Below are positions 50,582-63,325 of a stretch of 64,000 nt of DNA, in pieces. Source of the stretch: Oxalobacteraceae sp. CFBP 13730 (GTDB lineage Bacteria; Pseudomonadota; Gammaproteobacteria; Burkholderiales; Burkholderiaceae_D); the NCBI GenBank assembly GCA_014841835.1, contig JACYUQ010000004.1, positions 124,001 through 188,000 on the forward strand. The letters are read 5' to 3'. Within the stretch, counting starts at the first letter, position 1. The number at the start of each line of letters is the position of its first letter. The notes below the pieces were generated by a model. That model ran no database searches and was not told where the DNA came from. It saw only the letters and a list, made by a program, of their open reading frames with translations. The position numbers and the translations under genes were made by a program.

Positions 50582-51495
50582 TGCTTACCCTCTTCCATGA
50601 TCTGGATGAAGATGTCTTCCAGGTCGGCCTGCTGCAGCTGCATCTCGTCGATGACGGCGCCGGCTTCGCGCAGGCGCGCCAGGATCGGCTCGACGTCGGC
50701 GTAGTCGTTCACGCGCAGCGTGTATTTGTTGTTGCCGTTATTGGGTTCGTCGTGCGACACGAGCGGACGTAGTTCAGCCGGCAGCGTGCCGGACTTCAGA
50801 TGCACGACCAGCTGCGAGCCCGAGACGCGGCGCAGCAAGGTGCTCATTGTGTCGAGCGCCACCACATTGCCCTGCTTGAGCATCGCCACGCGCTGGCACA
50901 TGGCCTGCGCTTCTTCGAGGTAGTGGGTGGTGAGCACGACCGTGTGGCCGCCTTCGCGGTTCAGGCGCGCGATGAACTTCCACAGCGTCTGGCGCAGTTC
51001 GACGTCGACGCCGGCGGTCGGTTCGTCCAGCACGATGACGGGCGGACGGTGCACGAGGGCCTGCGCCACCAGTACGCGCCGCTTCATGCCGCCCGACAGC
51101 GCGCGCATGTTCACGTCGGCCTTGTCGGTCAGGTCGAGGTTGTGCATCACTTCATCGATCCAGCCATCGTTGTTGCGGATGTCGAAGTAGCCCGATTGCA
51201 GGCGCAGCGTTTCGCGCACCGTGAAGAACGGATCGAACACGAGCTCCTGCGGCACGACGCCCAGGCGCTTGCGCGCTTCGCGAAAATCGGTCACGACATC
51301 GTGGCCATGGATTTTCACGCTGCCGGCGTCGGGCCGGATCAGGCCCGCGATGGTGGAAATGAGGGTGGTCTTGCCGGCGCCATTCGGACCCAGCAGGCCA
51401 AAGAACTCGCCCTCTTCGATGGAAAGGGACACGCCCTTGAGCGCCTTGAAGCCTTTGTAGCTCTTCTCGACACGGTCAATCTGGATTGCAGTCAT
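50578..51495 (-). CDS. ABC transporter ATP-binding protein (ABC-2 exporter)
   Basis: 305-aa cytosolic ATPase (YadG-like). Walker A LGPNGAGKTTL, Q-loop VPQEL, signature LSGGMKRRVLVAQAL, Walker B VIVLDEPTAGVD, H-loop TTHYLEEA. The ~80-residue C-terminal extension after the NBD is typical of this exporter subfamily. First gene of the long minus-strand run; it drives the permease encoded next. Confidence 0.95.
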   Translation of the reverse strand: MTAIQIDRVEKSYKGFKALKGVSLSIEEGEFFGLLGPNGAGKTTLISTIAGLIRPDAGSVKIHGHDVVTDFREARKRLGVVPQELVFDPFFTVRETLRLQSGYFDIRNNDGWIDEVMHNLDLTDKADVNMRALSGGMKRRVLVAQALVHRPPVIVLDEPTAGVDVELRQTLWKFIARLNREGGHTVVLTTHYLEEAQAMCQRVAMLKQGNVVALDTMSTLLRRVSGSQLVVHLKSGTLPAELRPLVSHDEPNNGNNKYTLRVNDYADVEPILARLREAGAVIDEMQLQQADLEDIFIQIMEEGKQ

Positions 51496-51581
51496 GCGAA
51501 ATGGGAGGCGCGACGCGCGATAGTCAAAACAAAACGGAGGCCGGCTGGGGAACGCACCAGGACCGTGCAGGGAAACAGTCC

Positions 51582-51606
51582 ATTATAGGTGAAATTGCCA
51601 TGTCAA
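51582..51606 (-). promoter_or_regulatory. Promoter-like hexamers with short spacer upstream of ABC exporter
   Basis: On the minus strand TTGACA (51606-51601) and TATAAT (51587-51582) are both perfect sigma-70 hexamers but only 13 bp apart, against the usual 16-18. The TATAAT, about 87 bp upstream of the ATG, is the more likely functional element. Confidence 0.45.
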
Positions 51607-51664
51607 GCGGGCCAGGCGGAGAAACCCGGCGGGACACTGTGCGGGCACCGATGGTGAAACACGC

Positions 51665-51693
51665 AAAAAAAACGGGCAGCCGAAGCTGCCCGT
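51665..51693 (-). terminator. Terminator of mla operon
   Basis: ACGGGCAGC / GCTGCCCGT 9-bp stem (51672-51680 / 51685-51693) with the loop CGAA (TTCG on the minus strand), then a run of eight U on the minus strand. It begins 2 bp past the mlaB stop and separates the mla operon from the ABC exporter genes. Confidence 0.92.
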
Positions 51694-51695
51694 AT

Positions 51696-51953
51696 TCATG
51701 CTGGTGCGACCAGCGCGTCGACCCCGTACAGGGACGCCAGCTTGTGCACGTTGTCCGGCACGTTGATGAACGTGAGACGGTGCCCGGCACTTTGCGCGCG
51801 GCGCTGCCAGGCCAGCAGCAGGGCCACGCCCGACGAATCGGCGGACTTGACGCCTGCCAGGTCGAACACGGTCTCGCCGGCGCTGATCGCTGCCTCACCC
51901 TGCGCCAGCGCCAGGCTGGCGCTGTCGAAGGTCATGGCGTCGATCGTCAGCAT
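51696..51953 (-). CDS. mlaB: MlaB-like STAS domain protein
   Basis: 85-aa cytosolic STAS protein that in E. coli binds MlaF and supports the MlaFEDB complex. DLAGVKSADSSGVALLLAWQRRAQSAG holds the STAS signature with the conserved Ser pair; C-terminal NVPDNVHKLASLYGVDALV. ATG 51953 (MLTIDAM) is preferred as GAGG stands upstream; ATG 51971 would add six residues and overlap the mlaC stop by 8 nt. Last gene of the mla operon. Confidence 0.9.
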   Translation of the reverse strand: MLTIDAMTFDSASLALAQGEAAISAGETVFDLAGVKSADSSGVALLLAWQRRAQSAGHRLTFINVPDNVHKLASLYGVDALVAPA

Positions 51954-51963
51954 GGGGTTTGCC

Positions 51964-52620
51964 TCAGCCATTCGTTGCCGGTGCGGCCAGCGGCTTGGAC
52001 GCCAGTTGCGCATTGCGGTCAGCCAGGCGCTTGATCAGGCCATCGACGCCGGTCTTGCTGATCTCGCTGTTGAAGGTGCTCTTGTAGGTCTCGACCAGCC
52101 AGGCGCCCAGGATGTTCACGTCGTAGATCTTCCAGCCGTTGCCGTTCTTGGCCAAGCGGTAGTTCAGGGTGATCGGCTCGCCGCGCGCGACGTTGACCTG
52201 CGAGCGTACTTCGACATCGGTATCGGTGGCGGCGGCGCGCATCGGCTTGAACTCGACGGTTTCGTTTTTGATGGTCGACAGCGCACCGGAGTACGTGTAG
52301 ACCAGCAGATTACGGAACTCGGTCGTCAGGCGCTTTTGCTGGTCCGGGGTGGCGGTGCGCCAGTGGCGGCCAGCGGCTTGCTGCGTCATTTTTTCAGCGT
52401 CGACGTATGGCAGGATCTTGGTATTGACCAGACCCATGATCTTGCTGCGGTCGCCCGACTGGATGGCCTTGTCGCTCTTGACGCTGTCGATCACTTCGGC
52501 GCTGATGCGCTTGACCAGCACGTCCGGCGCTTCGGCGCTGGCGGCAGGCTGGGCGATCACGCTCGTGGAAAAGGCTGCGGTGACTGCGGCGGCGGCGATC
52601 AGGTGCATGAATGGTTTCAT
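51964..52620 (-). CDS. mlaC: MlaC phospholipid-binding periplasmic protein
   Basis: 218-aa periplasmic shuttle that carries phospholipid between MlaA in the outer membrane and MlaFEDB in the inner membrane. Signal peptide MKPFMHLIAAAAVTAAFSTSVIAQ. Core: ILPYVDAEKMTQQAAGRHWRTATPDQQKRLTTEFRNLLVYTYSGAL, then NGWKIYDVNILGAWLVETYKSTFNSEI, the MlaC/Ttg2D pattern. 15 bp after mlaA. Confidence 0.96.
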   Translation of the reverse strand: MKPFMHLIAAAAVTAAFSTSVIAQPAASAEAPDVLVKRISAEVIDSVKSDKAIQSGDRSKIMGLVNTKILPYVDAEKMTQQAAGRHWRTATPDQQKRLTTEFRNLLVYTYSGALSTIKNETVEFKPMRAAATDTDVEVRSQVNVARGEPITLNYRLAKNGNGWKIYDVNILGAWLVETYKSTFNSEISKTGVDGLIKRLADRNAQLASKPLAAPATNG

Positions 52621-52635
52621 CGTATTCCTTTCAAC

Positions 52636-53382
52636 TTACTTCGTTTCGGAAGGTGCTGGCTCGGCGACGTCATCAGCCTGGCGCGGCACATTGCCATCGT
52701 AGACCTGGCTTTGGCGGCGCTGCAGGTAGCCGTCGCGCAGGAACTCGTAGCGGTCCAGTGCGGCGTCTTCCATCAGGCCCGAGGCGTCGAGCAGCGTGGC
52801 ACGTTTGTCGATGATGCGAACGCCCGTACCCACATTGCGCCAGTTGACCGGCGTCTTGTAGGTCCAGATGTCGCCCGCGAAATCGGCTGGCAATGCTGCG
52901 GTATCACGTACCGTAGATGGGCCCAGCAGCGGCAAGATCAAGTACGGACCGCTCGGCACGCCCCATTTTCCCAGCGTTTGGCCGAAATCTTCGTTGTGCT
53001 TCTGCATGCCGGCTTCGGACGCGATGTCCAGCAGGCCGAAAATACCGAAGGTCGTGTTGACTGCCACGCGGCCGAAATCGGTCGCGCCGGCTTCGCCCTT
53101 GCCTTGCAGGAAGTTGTTGATCGAGCTCCAGGCATCCGACAGGTTGCCAAAGAAATTGTTCACGCCCGTCTGGGCAAAGCTCGGCAAGACCTTCTTGTAG
53201 ACGGTCGCGGTCGGCTTGAGCACCGTGCGGTCAACGGCATCGTTGAACGAGTAGACGGCGCGGTTATAGCCTTCGAGCGGATCCTGCGGATTGTTCGCGG
53301 TGGTCGCGCAACCGGTCAGAACCAGGACAGCAGCGGCGGCGGCACAGAGACGCACGTGCGAAAGCGTGTTGGTGTAGTTCAT
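52636..53382 (-). CDS. mlaA: MlaA (VacJ) outer-membrane lipoprotein
   Basis: 248-aa lipoprotein that removes phospholipid from the outer leaflet. Lipobox LTGC with Cys25. VacJ core DPLEGYNRAVYSFNDAVDRTVLKP, NNFFGNLSDAWSSINNFLQGK, GRVAVNTTFGIFGLLDIAS, GVPSGPYLILPLLGPSTVRD. ATG 53382 overlaps the mlaD stop (ATGA). mlaA inside the operon is normal for betaproteobacteria, while E. coli keeps it elsewhere. Confidence 0.97.
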   Translation of the reverse strand: MNYTNTLSHVRLCAAAAAVLVLTGCATTANNPQDPLEGYNRAVYSFNDAVDRTVLKPTATVYKKVLPSFAQTGVNNFFGNLSDAWSSINNFLQGKGEAGATDFGRVAVNTTFGIFGLLDIASEAGMQKHNEDFGQTLGKWGVPSGPYLILPLLGPSTVRDTAALPADFAGDIWTYKTPVNWRNVGTGVRIIDKRATLLDASGLMEDAALDRYEFLRDGYLQRRQSQVYDGNVPRQADDVAEPAPSETK

Positions 53383-53852
53383 TGACTACCTTCCTTTCCA
53401 TCAGCAGCCTTGCTGTAGATAAATTGATTAATTAAGTCTTCGAGGACGGTTGCCGACTGGGTGCGAATGATGCGGTCGCCCTCGGCCAGATTGTTCGTGT
53501 CACCACCGGCTTCGATACCGATGTATTGCTCGCCAAGCAGACCTGCGGTCAGAATCTTCAACGAACTGTCTTTTGGGAATTTATAGTCAGTGTCCAGATC
53601 GAGGCGCACAGATGCCTGGAAGCTCTTGTCGTCAAAGGCAATCTCGCCCACGCGACCGACCACCACACCGGCGCTCTTGACGGGCGCCTGTGGCTTGAGG
53701 CCACCGATATTGTCAAACCGGCCGCTGACGGAATACGTCTGCCCGAACGACATGGACTTCAGATTGCCGGCCTGAAAGGCCAGAAACAGCAGTGCAGCCA
53801 AACCCAGCAGCACGAACAGGCCAACCCAGACGTCGATAGTTTTGCGATGCAT
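53379..53852 (-). CDS. mlaD: MlaD MCE-domain protein
   Basis: 157-aa inner-membrane-anchored MCE protein forming a hexameric lipid channel. One N-terminal helix (VWVGLFVLLGLAALLFLAFQA), then the MCE domain SVSGRFDNIGGLKPQAPVKSAGVVVGRV and ILTAGLLGEQYIGIEAGG. 24 bp after mlaE; the end overlaps mlaA. Confidence 0.96.
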   Translation of the reverse strand: MHRKTIDVWVGLFVLLGLAALLFLAFQAGNLKSMSFGQTYSVSGRFDNIGGLKPQAPVKSAGVVVGRVGEIAFDDKSFQASVRLDLDTDYKFPKDSSLKILTAGLLGEQYIGIEAGGDTNNLAEGDRIIRTQSATVLEDLINQFIYSKAADGKEGSQ

Positions 53853-53876
53853 TTTATTACCCTAAAACCGTGTTAG

Positions 53877-54659
53877 TTATTTATTGAACATCAGGGCGGT
53901 CATGACGAAGTTCAGCCCCCAGACCAGCAGCGATGCAATCACGACAGTACGCGTAGTAGCACGCGACACATCTTCCGGCGTCGGCTGGGCCTGGTACCCC
54001 TGGAACAGGGCAGTAAAGGTCACGGCGATGCCAAAGATAAAGCTTTTAATCACGCCGTTCAGTACGTCAGCGCGCACATCGACGCCAGATTGCATCTGGG
54101 CCCAGAAAGAACCTTCGTCCACGCCGATCAATTTCACGCCGACGAGGTAGCCGCCCATCACACCAACAGCCGAAAACACCGTTGCCAGCACCGGCATGGC
54201 GATCACGCCTGCCCAGAAACGCGGCGCCAGTACCCGTTGGACCGGATTGATCGCCATCATTTCCATGGCCGACAATTGCTCGCCTGCTTTCATGAGGCCG
54301 ATCTGCGCCGTCAGCGAGGTGCCAGCACGGCCGGCAAACAGCAGCGCGGTGACGACCGGACCCAGTTCGCGCACGAGCGACAGCGCGACCACCTGGCCCA
54401 GCATCTGCTCGGCGCCGTACTGGTTCAGCGTGTAGTAACCCTGCAGGCCCAGCACCATGCCGACGAACAGACCGGACACGGCAATGATCACCAGCGAATA
54501 GTTACCGATGAAATGGATCTGCTCAGAAATCAAACCCGGGCGACGGAACGCACCTGGCGACACGCGCAGGATGCTGAAAAACGAGCGAATGGCAAAACCG
54601 AGAGCGGCCAGGCCTTCACGCACCGAGCAACCGACGTAACCGAAGAAACGGGCGATCAT
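53877..54659 (-). CDS. mlaE: MlaE permease
   Basis: 260-aa inner-membrane permease of the Mla ABC transporter. Family features: QIHFIGNYSLVIIAVSGLFVGMVLGLQGYYTL, RELGPVVTALLFAGRAGTSLTAQIGLMKAGEQLSAMEMM and a C-terminal TRTVVIASLLVWGLNFVMTALMF. ATG 54659 overlaps the mlaF stop (ATGA); the longer open frame upstream is a shadow. Confidence 0.97.
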   Translation of the reverse strand: MIARFFGYVGCSVREGLAALGFAIRSFFSILRVSPGAFRRPGLISEQIHFIGNYSLVIIAVSGLFVGMVLGLQGYYTLNQYGAEQMLGQVVALSLVRELGPVVTALLFAGRAGTSLTAQIGLMKAGEQLSAMEMMAINPVQRVLAPRFWAGVIAMPVLATVFSAVGVMGGYLVGVKLIGVDEGSFWAQMQSGVDVRADVLNGVIKSFIFGIAVTFTALFQGYQAQPTPEDVSRATTRTVVIASLLVWGLNFVMTALMFNK

Positions 54660-55459
54660 GTGCGCGCTCCCAGGCCCAGGTCGTCGGCCAGCGTCTTGCC
54701 GGGATAATGGAACGGCACCGGACCGTCCGGTTCTGCATTGACGAACTGGCGCACGTACGGGTCGGTCGAGACGCGCAATTCGGTTGGGGTGCCTTCGGCG
54801 ACGATCTTGCCAGCGGACATGAAATACACGTAATCGGCAATCGCAAAGCACTCTTGCACATCGTGCGAGACGAGGATCGAAGTCGAGCCGAGGGCGTCGT
54901 TCAGGTTGCGGATCAGGTTGGCAGTCACGCCCATCGAGATCGGGTCGAGGCCGGCGAACGGCTCGTCGTACATGATCAGTTCGGGGTCCAGCGCTACAGC
55001 GCGCGCAACAGCCACGCGGCGCGCCATGCCGCCCGAAATCTCGGCCGGCTTGAGGCGGTGCGCGTTGCGCAACCCCACGGCGTTGAGCTTCATGAGCACG
55101 AGGTCGCGGATGAGTTCTTCGGGCAGGTCGGTGTGCTCGCGCAGCGGAAACGCCACGTTATCGAACACCGACAGGTCGGTAAACAGTGCGCCAAACTGGA
55201 ACAGCATGCCCATGCGACGGCGCAGGCGGTACAGCCCCTGCGTATCGAGGCTGTGCACGACTTCGCCGCCAATGCGGACTTCGCCACGCTGGGGGCGAAT
55301 CTGGCCACCGATGAGGCGTAACACCGTCGTCTTGCCGCAACCGGAACCACCCATGACAGCAATGAGCTTGCCACGTGGGAAATCCATGCGCAGATTCGAC
55401 AGAATGGAACGCTCACCGTAAGCAAAATGCAGATCGCGGATTTCGACTAGGTTCGACAC
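54656..55459 (-). CDS. mlaF: MlaF ATP-binding protein
   Basis: 267-aa ATPase powering inter-membrane lipid transport. Walker A MGGSGCGKTT, signature ISGGMARRVAVARA, Walker B LIMYDEPFAGLDP, H-loop SHDVQE, and the Mla-specific C-terminal extension ending near the MlaB contact (YPGKTLADDLGLG). First gene of the operon mlaF-E-D-A-C-B. Confidence 0.97.
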   Translation of the reverse strand: MSNLVEIRDLHFAYGERSILSNLRMDFPRGKLIAVMGGSGCGKTTVLRLIGGQIRPQRGEVRIGGEVVHSLDTQGLYRLRRRMGMLFQFGALFTDLSVFDNVAFPLREHTDLPEELIRDLVLMKLNAVGLRNAHRLKPAEISGGMARRVAVARAVALDPELIMYDEPFAGLDPISMGVTANLIRNLNDALGSTSILVSHDVQECFAIADYVYFMSAGKIVAEGTPTELRVSTDPYVRQFVNAEPDGPVPFHYPGKTLADDLGLGART

Positions 55460-55873
55460 AGCATCATTTGAGGTTAGGGAATCCGGTATTGTAGTGCAGA
55501 AAGCTATTTACCCGCTTGAGGGACCCGATTTTACCCCCGGCAGACGACGTGACATTACAACACTAATAACTGTTTAGTCAGCTATTTAACGTCGTAAGCA
55601 ATTGTTTTCATTGGATTATGCATACGTGACAATATTGCGATTCCTTGTTAGGAATCAATATAATTGAAACATATTTACATAAACCGCACGATACGGTCGC
55701 GTGACAGGACGACAGCGTGCCAGGCTATTTTGCATCGCAGCATCCAATTGGGGATAACTTTGCGAATTAGCAAGTGACAGTTTATAAATAGTTTGTCATG
55801 CATTGGTCGCCGGGTTGTGTGCAAACCGGCGAACATGGCGGTCTCATTGCACGACCGCCATTGACCATCAGTC
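55460..55873. other. AT-rich spacer between mlaF and gltD
   Basis: 414 bp, far more A/T-rich than its surroundings in 55550-55800, with no credible gene. It holds the promoter-like palindrome region 55635-55664, a minus-strand TACAAT (55493-55488) close to mlaF, and a row of hairpins (55807-55893) past the gltD stop. Confidence 0.55.
55635..55664 (+). promoter_or_regulatory. Promoter-like site with palindrome in the spacer
   Basis: TTGCGA (55635-55640), an 18-bp spacer and a perfect TATAAT (55659-55664). The spacer is almost filled by the perfect palindrome GATTCCT-TGTT-AGGAATC (55639-55656). On the other strand TTGATT and TATTGT are spaced 18 bp around the same palindrome, directed at mlaF. 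An operator for a dimeric repressor or activator at overlapping divergent promoters is a reasonable inference. Confidence 0.5.
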
Positions 55874-55893
55874 TTAGCGCGGCAAGACTGATG
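55807..55893 (-). repeat. Row of three hairpins at the gltD 3' end
   Basis: CATCAGTCTT / AAGACTGATG (55867-55876 / 55884-55893) is a perfect 10-bp stem that contains the gltD stop codon. GGCGGTC / GACCGCC (55837-55843 / 55853-55859) and an imperfect TCGCCGG-type stem (55807-55832) follow. None has a proper U-tract on the minus strand, so canonical intrinsic termination is unlikely. Confidence 0.65.
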
Positions 55894-57337
55894 CGCCCAT
55901 CAGGAATTCGTCCACCGCCCGCGCGCACTGACGGCCTTCGCGGATCGCCCACACCACCAGCGACTGCCCACGACGCATGTCGCCCGCCGTAAATACTTTC
56001 GGATTCGACGTCTGATACGCCAGATCGCCCTCGGTGGTGGCGCGCGCATTGCCGCGCGGGTCTTTCTGCACGCCGAACGCATCGAGCACCTGCTGCACCG
56101 GTGACACAAAGCCCATCGCCAGCAGCACCAGATCGGCTTTCAGTTCGAATTCGGAATCCGGCACTTCCGTCATCTTGCCGTCTTTCCATTCGACGCGGCA
56201 GGCGATCAACTTTTCGACTTTGCCGCCCTTGCCTTCCAGACGCTTGGTCGCCACCGCCCAGTCGCGCTCGCAGCCTTCTTCGTGCGACGACGAGGTGCGC
56301 ATGCGCGTCGGCCAGTACGGCCAGACCAGCGGCTTGTTTTCGTGCTCCGGTGGCTGTGGCAGCAGTTCGAATTGCGTCACCGACGCCGCGCCGTGGCGGT
56401 TCGAGGTGCCGACGCAGTCCGAGCCGGTGTCGCCGCCGCCGATGACGATCACGTGCTTGCCAGTGGCTTTCAGCTGGTCCTTCAGCTTGTCGCCGGCATT
56501 GACGCGGTTTTGCTGCGGCAGGAAGTCCATCGCAAAGTGCACGCCCTTGAGCTGGCGGCCCGGCACCGGCAGGTCGCGCGGTTGCTCGGCGCCGCCGGCC
56601 ATGATCACGGCGTCGAATTCTTTTTCCAGGTCTTCCGGGAAGATGGTGTCGCGCGCCATATTGCTCACGCTCGCCGGGAAGTCCTTGCCGATCAACACGC
56701 CGGTGCGGAACGTGACGCCTTCGGCCTGCATCTGTTCGACGCGGCGGTCGATCAGGTCCTTCTCCATCTTGAAGTCGGGGATCCCGTAACGCAGCAGGCC
56801 GCCCAGGCGATCGCTCTTCTCAAATACCGTCACGTCGTGGCCGACGCGCGCCAGTTGCTGGGCTGCGGCCAGGCCGGCCGGCCCCGAGCCGACGATGGCA
56901 ACCTTGCGGCCCGTGCGCTGTTCGGGCGGCTGCGGCACCACCCAGCCGTGCTCCCAGCCGGTGTCGATGATCTTGCGTTCGATCGACTTGATGCCGACCG
57001 GATCGTCGTTGATTCCGAGCGTGCAGGCCGACTCGCACGGCGCCGGACAGATACGGCCGGTGAACTCGGGGAAGTTGTTCGTCGAGTGCAGGTTTTCCAG
57101 CGCGTGGCGGTAGTTGCCATGGAAGACCAGGTCGTTCCAGTCCGGGATGATGTTGTTGACCGGACAGCCCGTATTACAGAACGGGATGCCGCAATCCATG
57201 CAGCGCGCGCCCTGCACCTTCGCCTGCGCGTCGGTCAGCGTGATGACGAATTCCTTGTAGTTCTTCAGACGCGCGACCGGTTCGAGATGATCCTCTTCCT
57301 GCCGTTCGAATTCCATGAAGCCGGTAATTTTGCCCAC
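55874..57337 (-). CDS. gltD: Glutamate synthase, small (beta) subunit
   Basis: 487-aa FAD/Fe-S subunit passing electrons from NADPH to GltB. GTG 57337 is chosen: AGGA lies 7 nt upstream and the resulting length equals the family norm. N-terminal cluster cysteines in [17 protein letters not shown] and [15 protein letters not shown] motif [21 protein letters not shown]; second Rossmann [16 protein letters not shown]-terminal [18 protein letters not shown]. 32 bp after gltB. Confidence 0.96.
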   Translation of the reverse strand: MGKITGFMEFERQEEDHLEPVARLKNYKEFVITLTDAQAKVQGARCMDCGIPFCNTGCPVNNIIPDWNDLVFHGNYRHALENLHSTNNFPEFTGRICPAPCESACTLGINDDPVGIKSIERKIIDTGWEHGWVVPQPPEQRTGRKVAIVGSGPAGLAAAQQLARVGHDVTVFEKSDRLGGLLRYGIPDFKMEKDLIDRRVEQMQAEGVTFRTGVLIGKDFPASVSNMARDTIFPEDLEKEFDAVIMAGGAEQPRDLPVPGRQLKGVHFAMDFLPQQNRVNAGDKLKDQLKATGKHVIVIGGGDTGSDCVGTSNRHGAASVTQFELLPQPPEHENKPLVWPYWPTRMRTSSSHEEGCERDWAVATKRLEGKGGKVEKLIACRVEWKDGKMTEVPDSEFELKADLVLLAMGFVSPVQQVLDAFGVQKDPRGNARATTEGDLAYQTSNPKVFTAGDMRRGQSLVVWAIREGRQCARAVDEFLMGASVLPR

Positions 57338-57369
57338 AATATTTTCCTTGGTCGTTGGTCCGCGGCTGC

Positions 57370-62085
<4,716 letters not shown>

Positions 62086-62121
62086 GCGACATTCTCCACA
62101 TCTTTACGGGATCGAATGCCG

Positions 62122-62151
62122 AGAATAGTGCAATGCAAAATCCCCCGTCAA
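62122..62151 (-). promoter_or_regulatory. Sigma-70 promoter of gltBD
   Basis: On the minus strand TTGACG (62151-62146), an 18-bp spacer and TATTCT (62127-62122) lie about 37 bp upstream of the gltB ATG. Hexamer matches are 5/6 and 4/6. The site directly abuts the REP-type repeats of the RAYT element. Confidence 0.55.
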
Positions 62152-62154
62152 CCT

Positions 62155-62230
62155 CAATAATTAGGGTCAGAGTCGAATTGTTTGACAACTTTTTGAGAAA
62201 GACGATAATTGGGGACAGAGTCGTCATGGT
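62155..62230. repeat. REP-type repeats, left side of RAYT gene
   Basis: Two imperfect repeats in the same direction: GGGTCAGAGTCG (62164-62175) and GGGACAGAGTCG (62212-62223), each preceded by AATT-type sequence. They are exact inverted counterparts of the copies on the other side of the transposase gene. Confidence 0.85.
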
Positions 62231-62287
62231 TTGTGGGCATGCTCATCATTAGCTGCTAAGCCATTGATTCGTAATCCATTTATCCAA

Positions 62288-62315
62288 TAAAAAACGGCAC
62301 GAATAACCGTGCCGT
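62288..62315 (-). terminator. Terminator of RAYT gene
   Basis: ACGGCACG / CGTGCCGT 8-bp stem (62294-62301 / 62308-62315) with loop AATAAC. On the minus strand it is followed by a U-tract (A-run 62289-62294). It lies 23 bp past the stop codon. Confidence 0.88.
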
Positions 62316-62337
62316 GGTGTCGGGAATTGCTCTTCAT

Positions 62338-63048
62338 TTAAGCTTGGGCGAGCGGTGGGAGGGGCGGATTAAATGGCCGGCCACGTTTGGCGGGCAAGAT
62401 CTGACGTTGTGTTTTTTGCTCCAGCTGGCTCTTGAACGAGTCCGACCCCAGTGGCTTGTTTCGCAGAATCGAGGTGGTAATGAAGTCCACCTCCTCGGAT
62501 GACAAACCCTGTTGGACCATGTCGATATACGCCGCCTCACGCTGGAATGGTGTATTGCCCAGGGCCCAGAACAGGCTGTGGTCGCTGACGAGCGTATCGA
62601 GACGCGCGCCGGCGTGGTGGGCATAGCTCGACCATGGATACTCAGCCGGGCCCACCGACAACTGCGCGCGCACGGGATTGAGTTCGATGTAGCGACTGCA
62701 CGTCATGAAATACCGGTCCGAGTCGATCAGCGAGGTGCGGAAACGGCCCTCGAACAAGCCACCGCTGCGCTCGTACTTGTGGTTAAACCATGGCACATAG
62801 AGTCGGCCAACCTTCTGCATCATCAGCGCCAGGCCCGTGGCATCGCTTGGTGTTGCCAGCAAGTGGACATGGTTCGGCATCAGGACATAGGCATGGATTG
62901 CCACGTCATAAAAGCGCGCGCCTTCCTTGAGCCAGACGAGAAATCGCTGGTAATCCGCCTCTTCCCGGTAAATGATCTGGCGGTTATTGCCGCGCTGGAT
63001 CACGTGGTGCGGTTGCTCGGGAACGATGAGTCGAGGTTGGCGTGCCAT
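62338..63048 (-). CDS. REP-associated tyrosine transposase (RAYT, Y1_Tnp/HUH)
   Basis: 236-aa single-strand DNA transposase-like protein. Opening MARQPRLIVPEQPHHVIQRGNNRQ is the RAYT signature. HUH motif NHVHLL with His60/His62; the candidate catalytic Tyr120 is in SRYIELNPVRAQL; YPWSSYAHHAGA follows. The C-terminal basic tail ends PLAQA. Start ATG 63048 begins at the conserved region, without a clear ribosome-binding site. The gene is framed by inverted REP-type repeats on both sides. Such domesticated enzymes are thought to spread REP elements but are usually single-copy and vertically inherited. Confidence 0.93.
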   Translation of the reverse strand: MARQPRLIVPEQPHHVIQRGNNRQIIYREEADYQRFLVWLKEGARFYDVAIHAYVLMPNHVHLLATPSDATGLALMMQKVGRLYVPWFNHKYERSGGLFEGRFRTSLIDSDRYFMTCSRYIELNPVRAQLSVGPAEYPWSSYAHHAGARLDTLVSDHSLFWALGNTPFQREAAYIDMVQQGLSSEEVDFITTSILRNKPLGSDSFKSQLEQKTQRQILPAKRGRPFNPPLPPLAQA

Positions 63049-63090
63049 GGCGTCGGATGTGCGTGAGGAAGCCGAATTCTACAATGGAAA

Positions 63091-63311
63091 ATGACTCTGT
63101 CCCTAATTAAACGCAAGAGGTCGCAAAATCCGCTCGACTCTGTCCCCAATTATTTGAGAATGAGTTCGGACGCAATTTATCGCCCGACTTTTCACCCGTA
63201 ATTGTGTAATCCAACCAATTTCCCAAAAAAAATTGGCCAATAATTCGACTCTGACCCTAATTGTCTGAGTGGAAATTGGCCAATAATTCGACTCTGACCC
63301 TCATTGTGGGA
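63091..63311. repeat. REP-type repeats, right side of RAYT gene
   Basis: Four inverted copies: GACTCTGTCCC (63093-63103), CGACTCTGTCCC (63135-63146), CGACTCTGACCC (63246-63257) and CGACTCTGACCC (63289-63300). The last two sit within a 29-nt direct repeat (63230-63258 and 63273-63301, period 43). With the left side the order is A, B, gene, B', B', A', A'. Confidence 0.85.
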
Positions 63312-63325
63312 GGGCAGAGGCGGGG

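Noticed and set aside
55798-55992. 64-codon plus-strand open frame downstream of the palindrome promoter
   Set aside because: Mostly antisense to the gltD 3' end, no ribosome-binding site, composition like other shadow frames.
63230-63301. Direct repeat of 29 nt with 43-nt period, CRISPR-like
   Set aside because: Only two copies, no spacer series, no cas genes; the core equals the inverted repeats on the other side of the RAYT gene.
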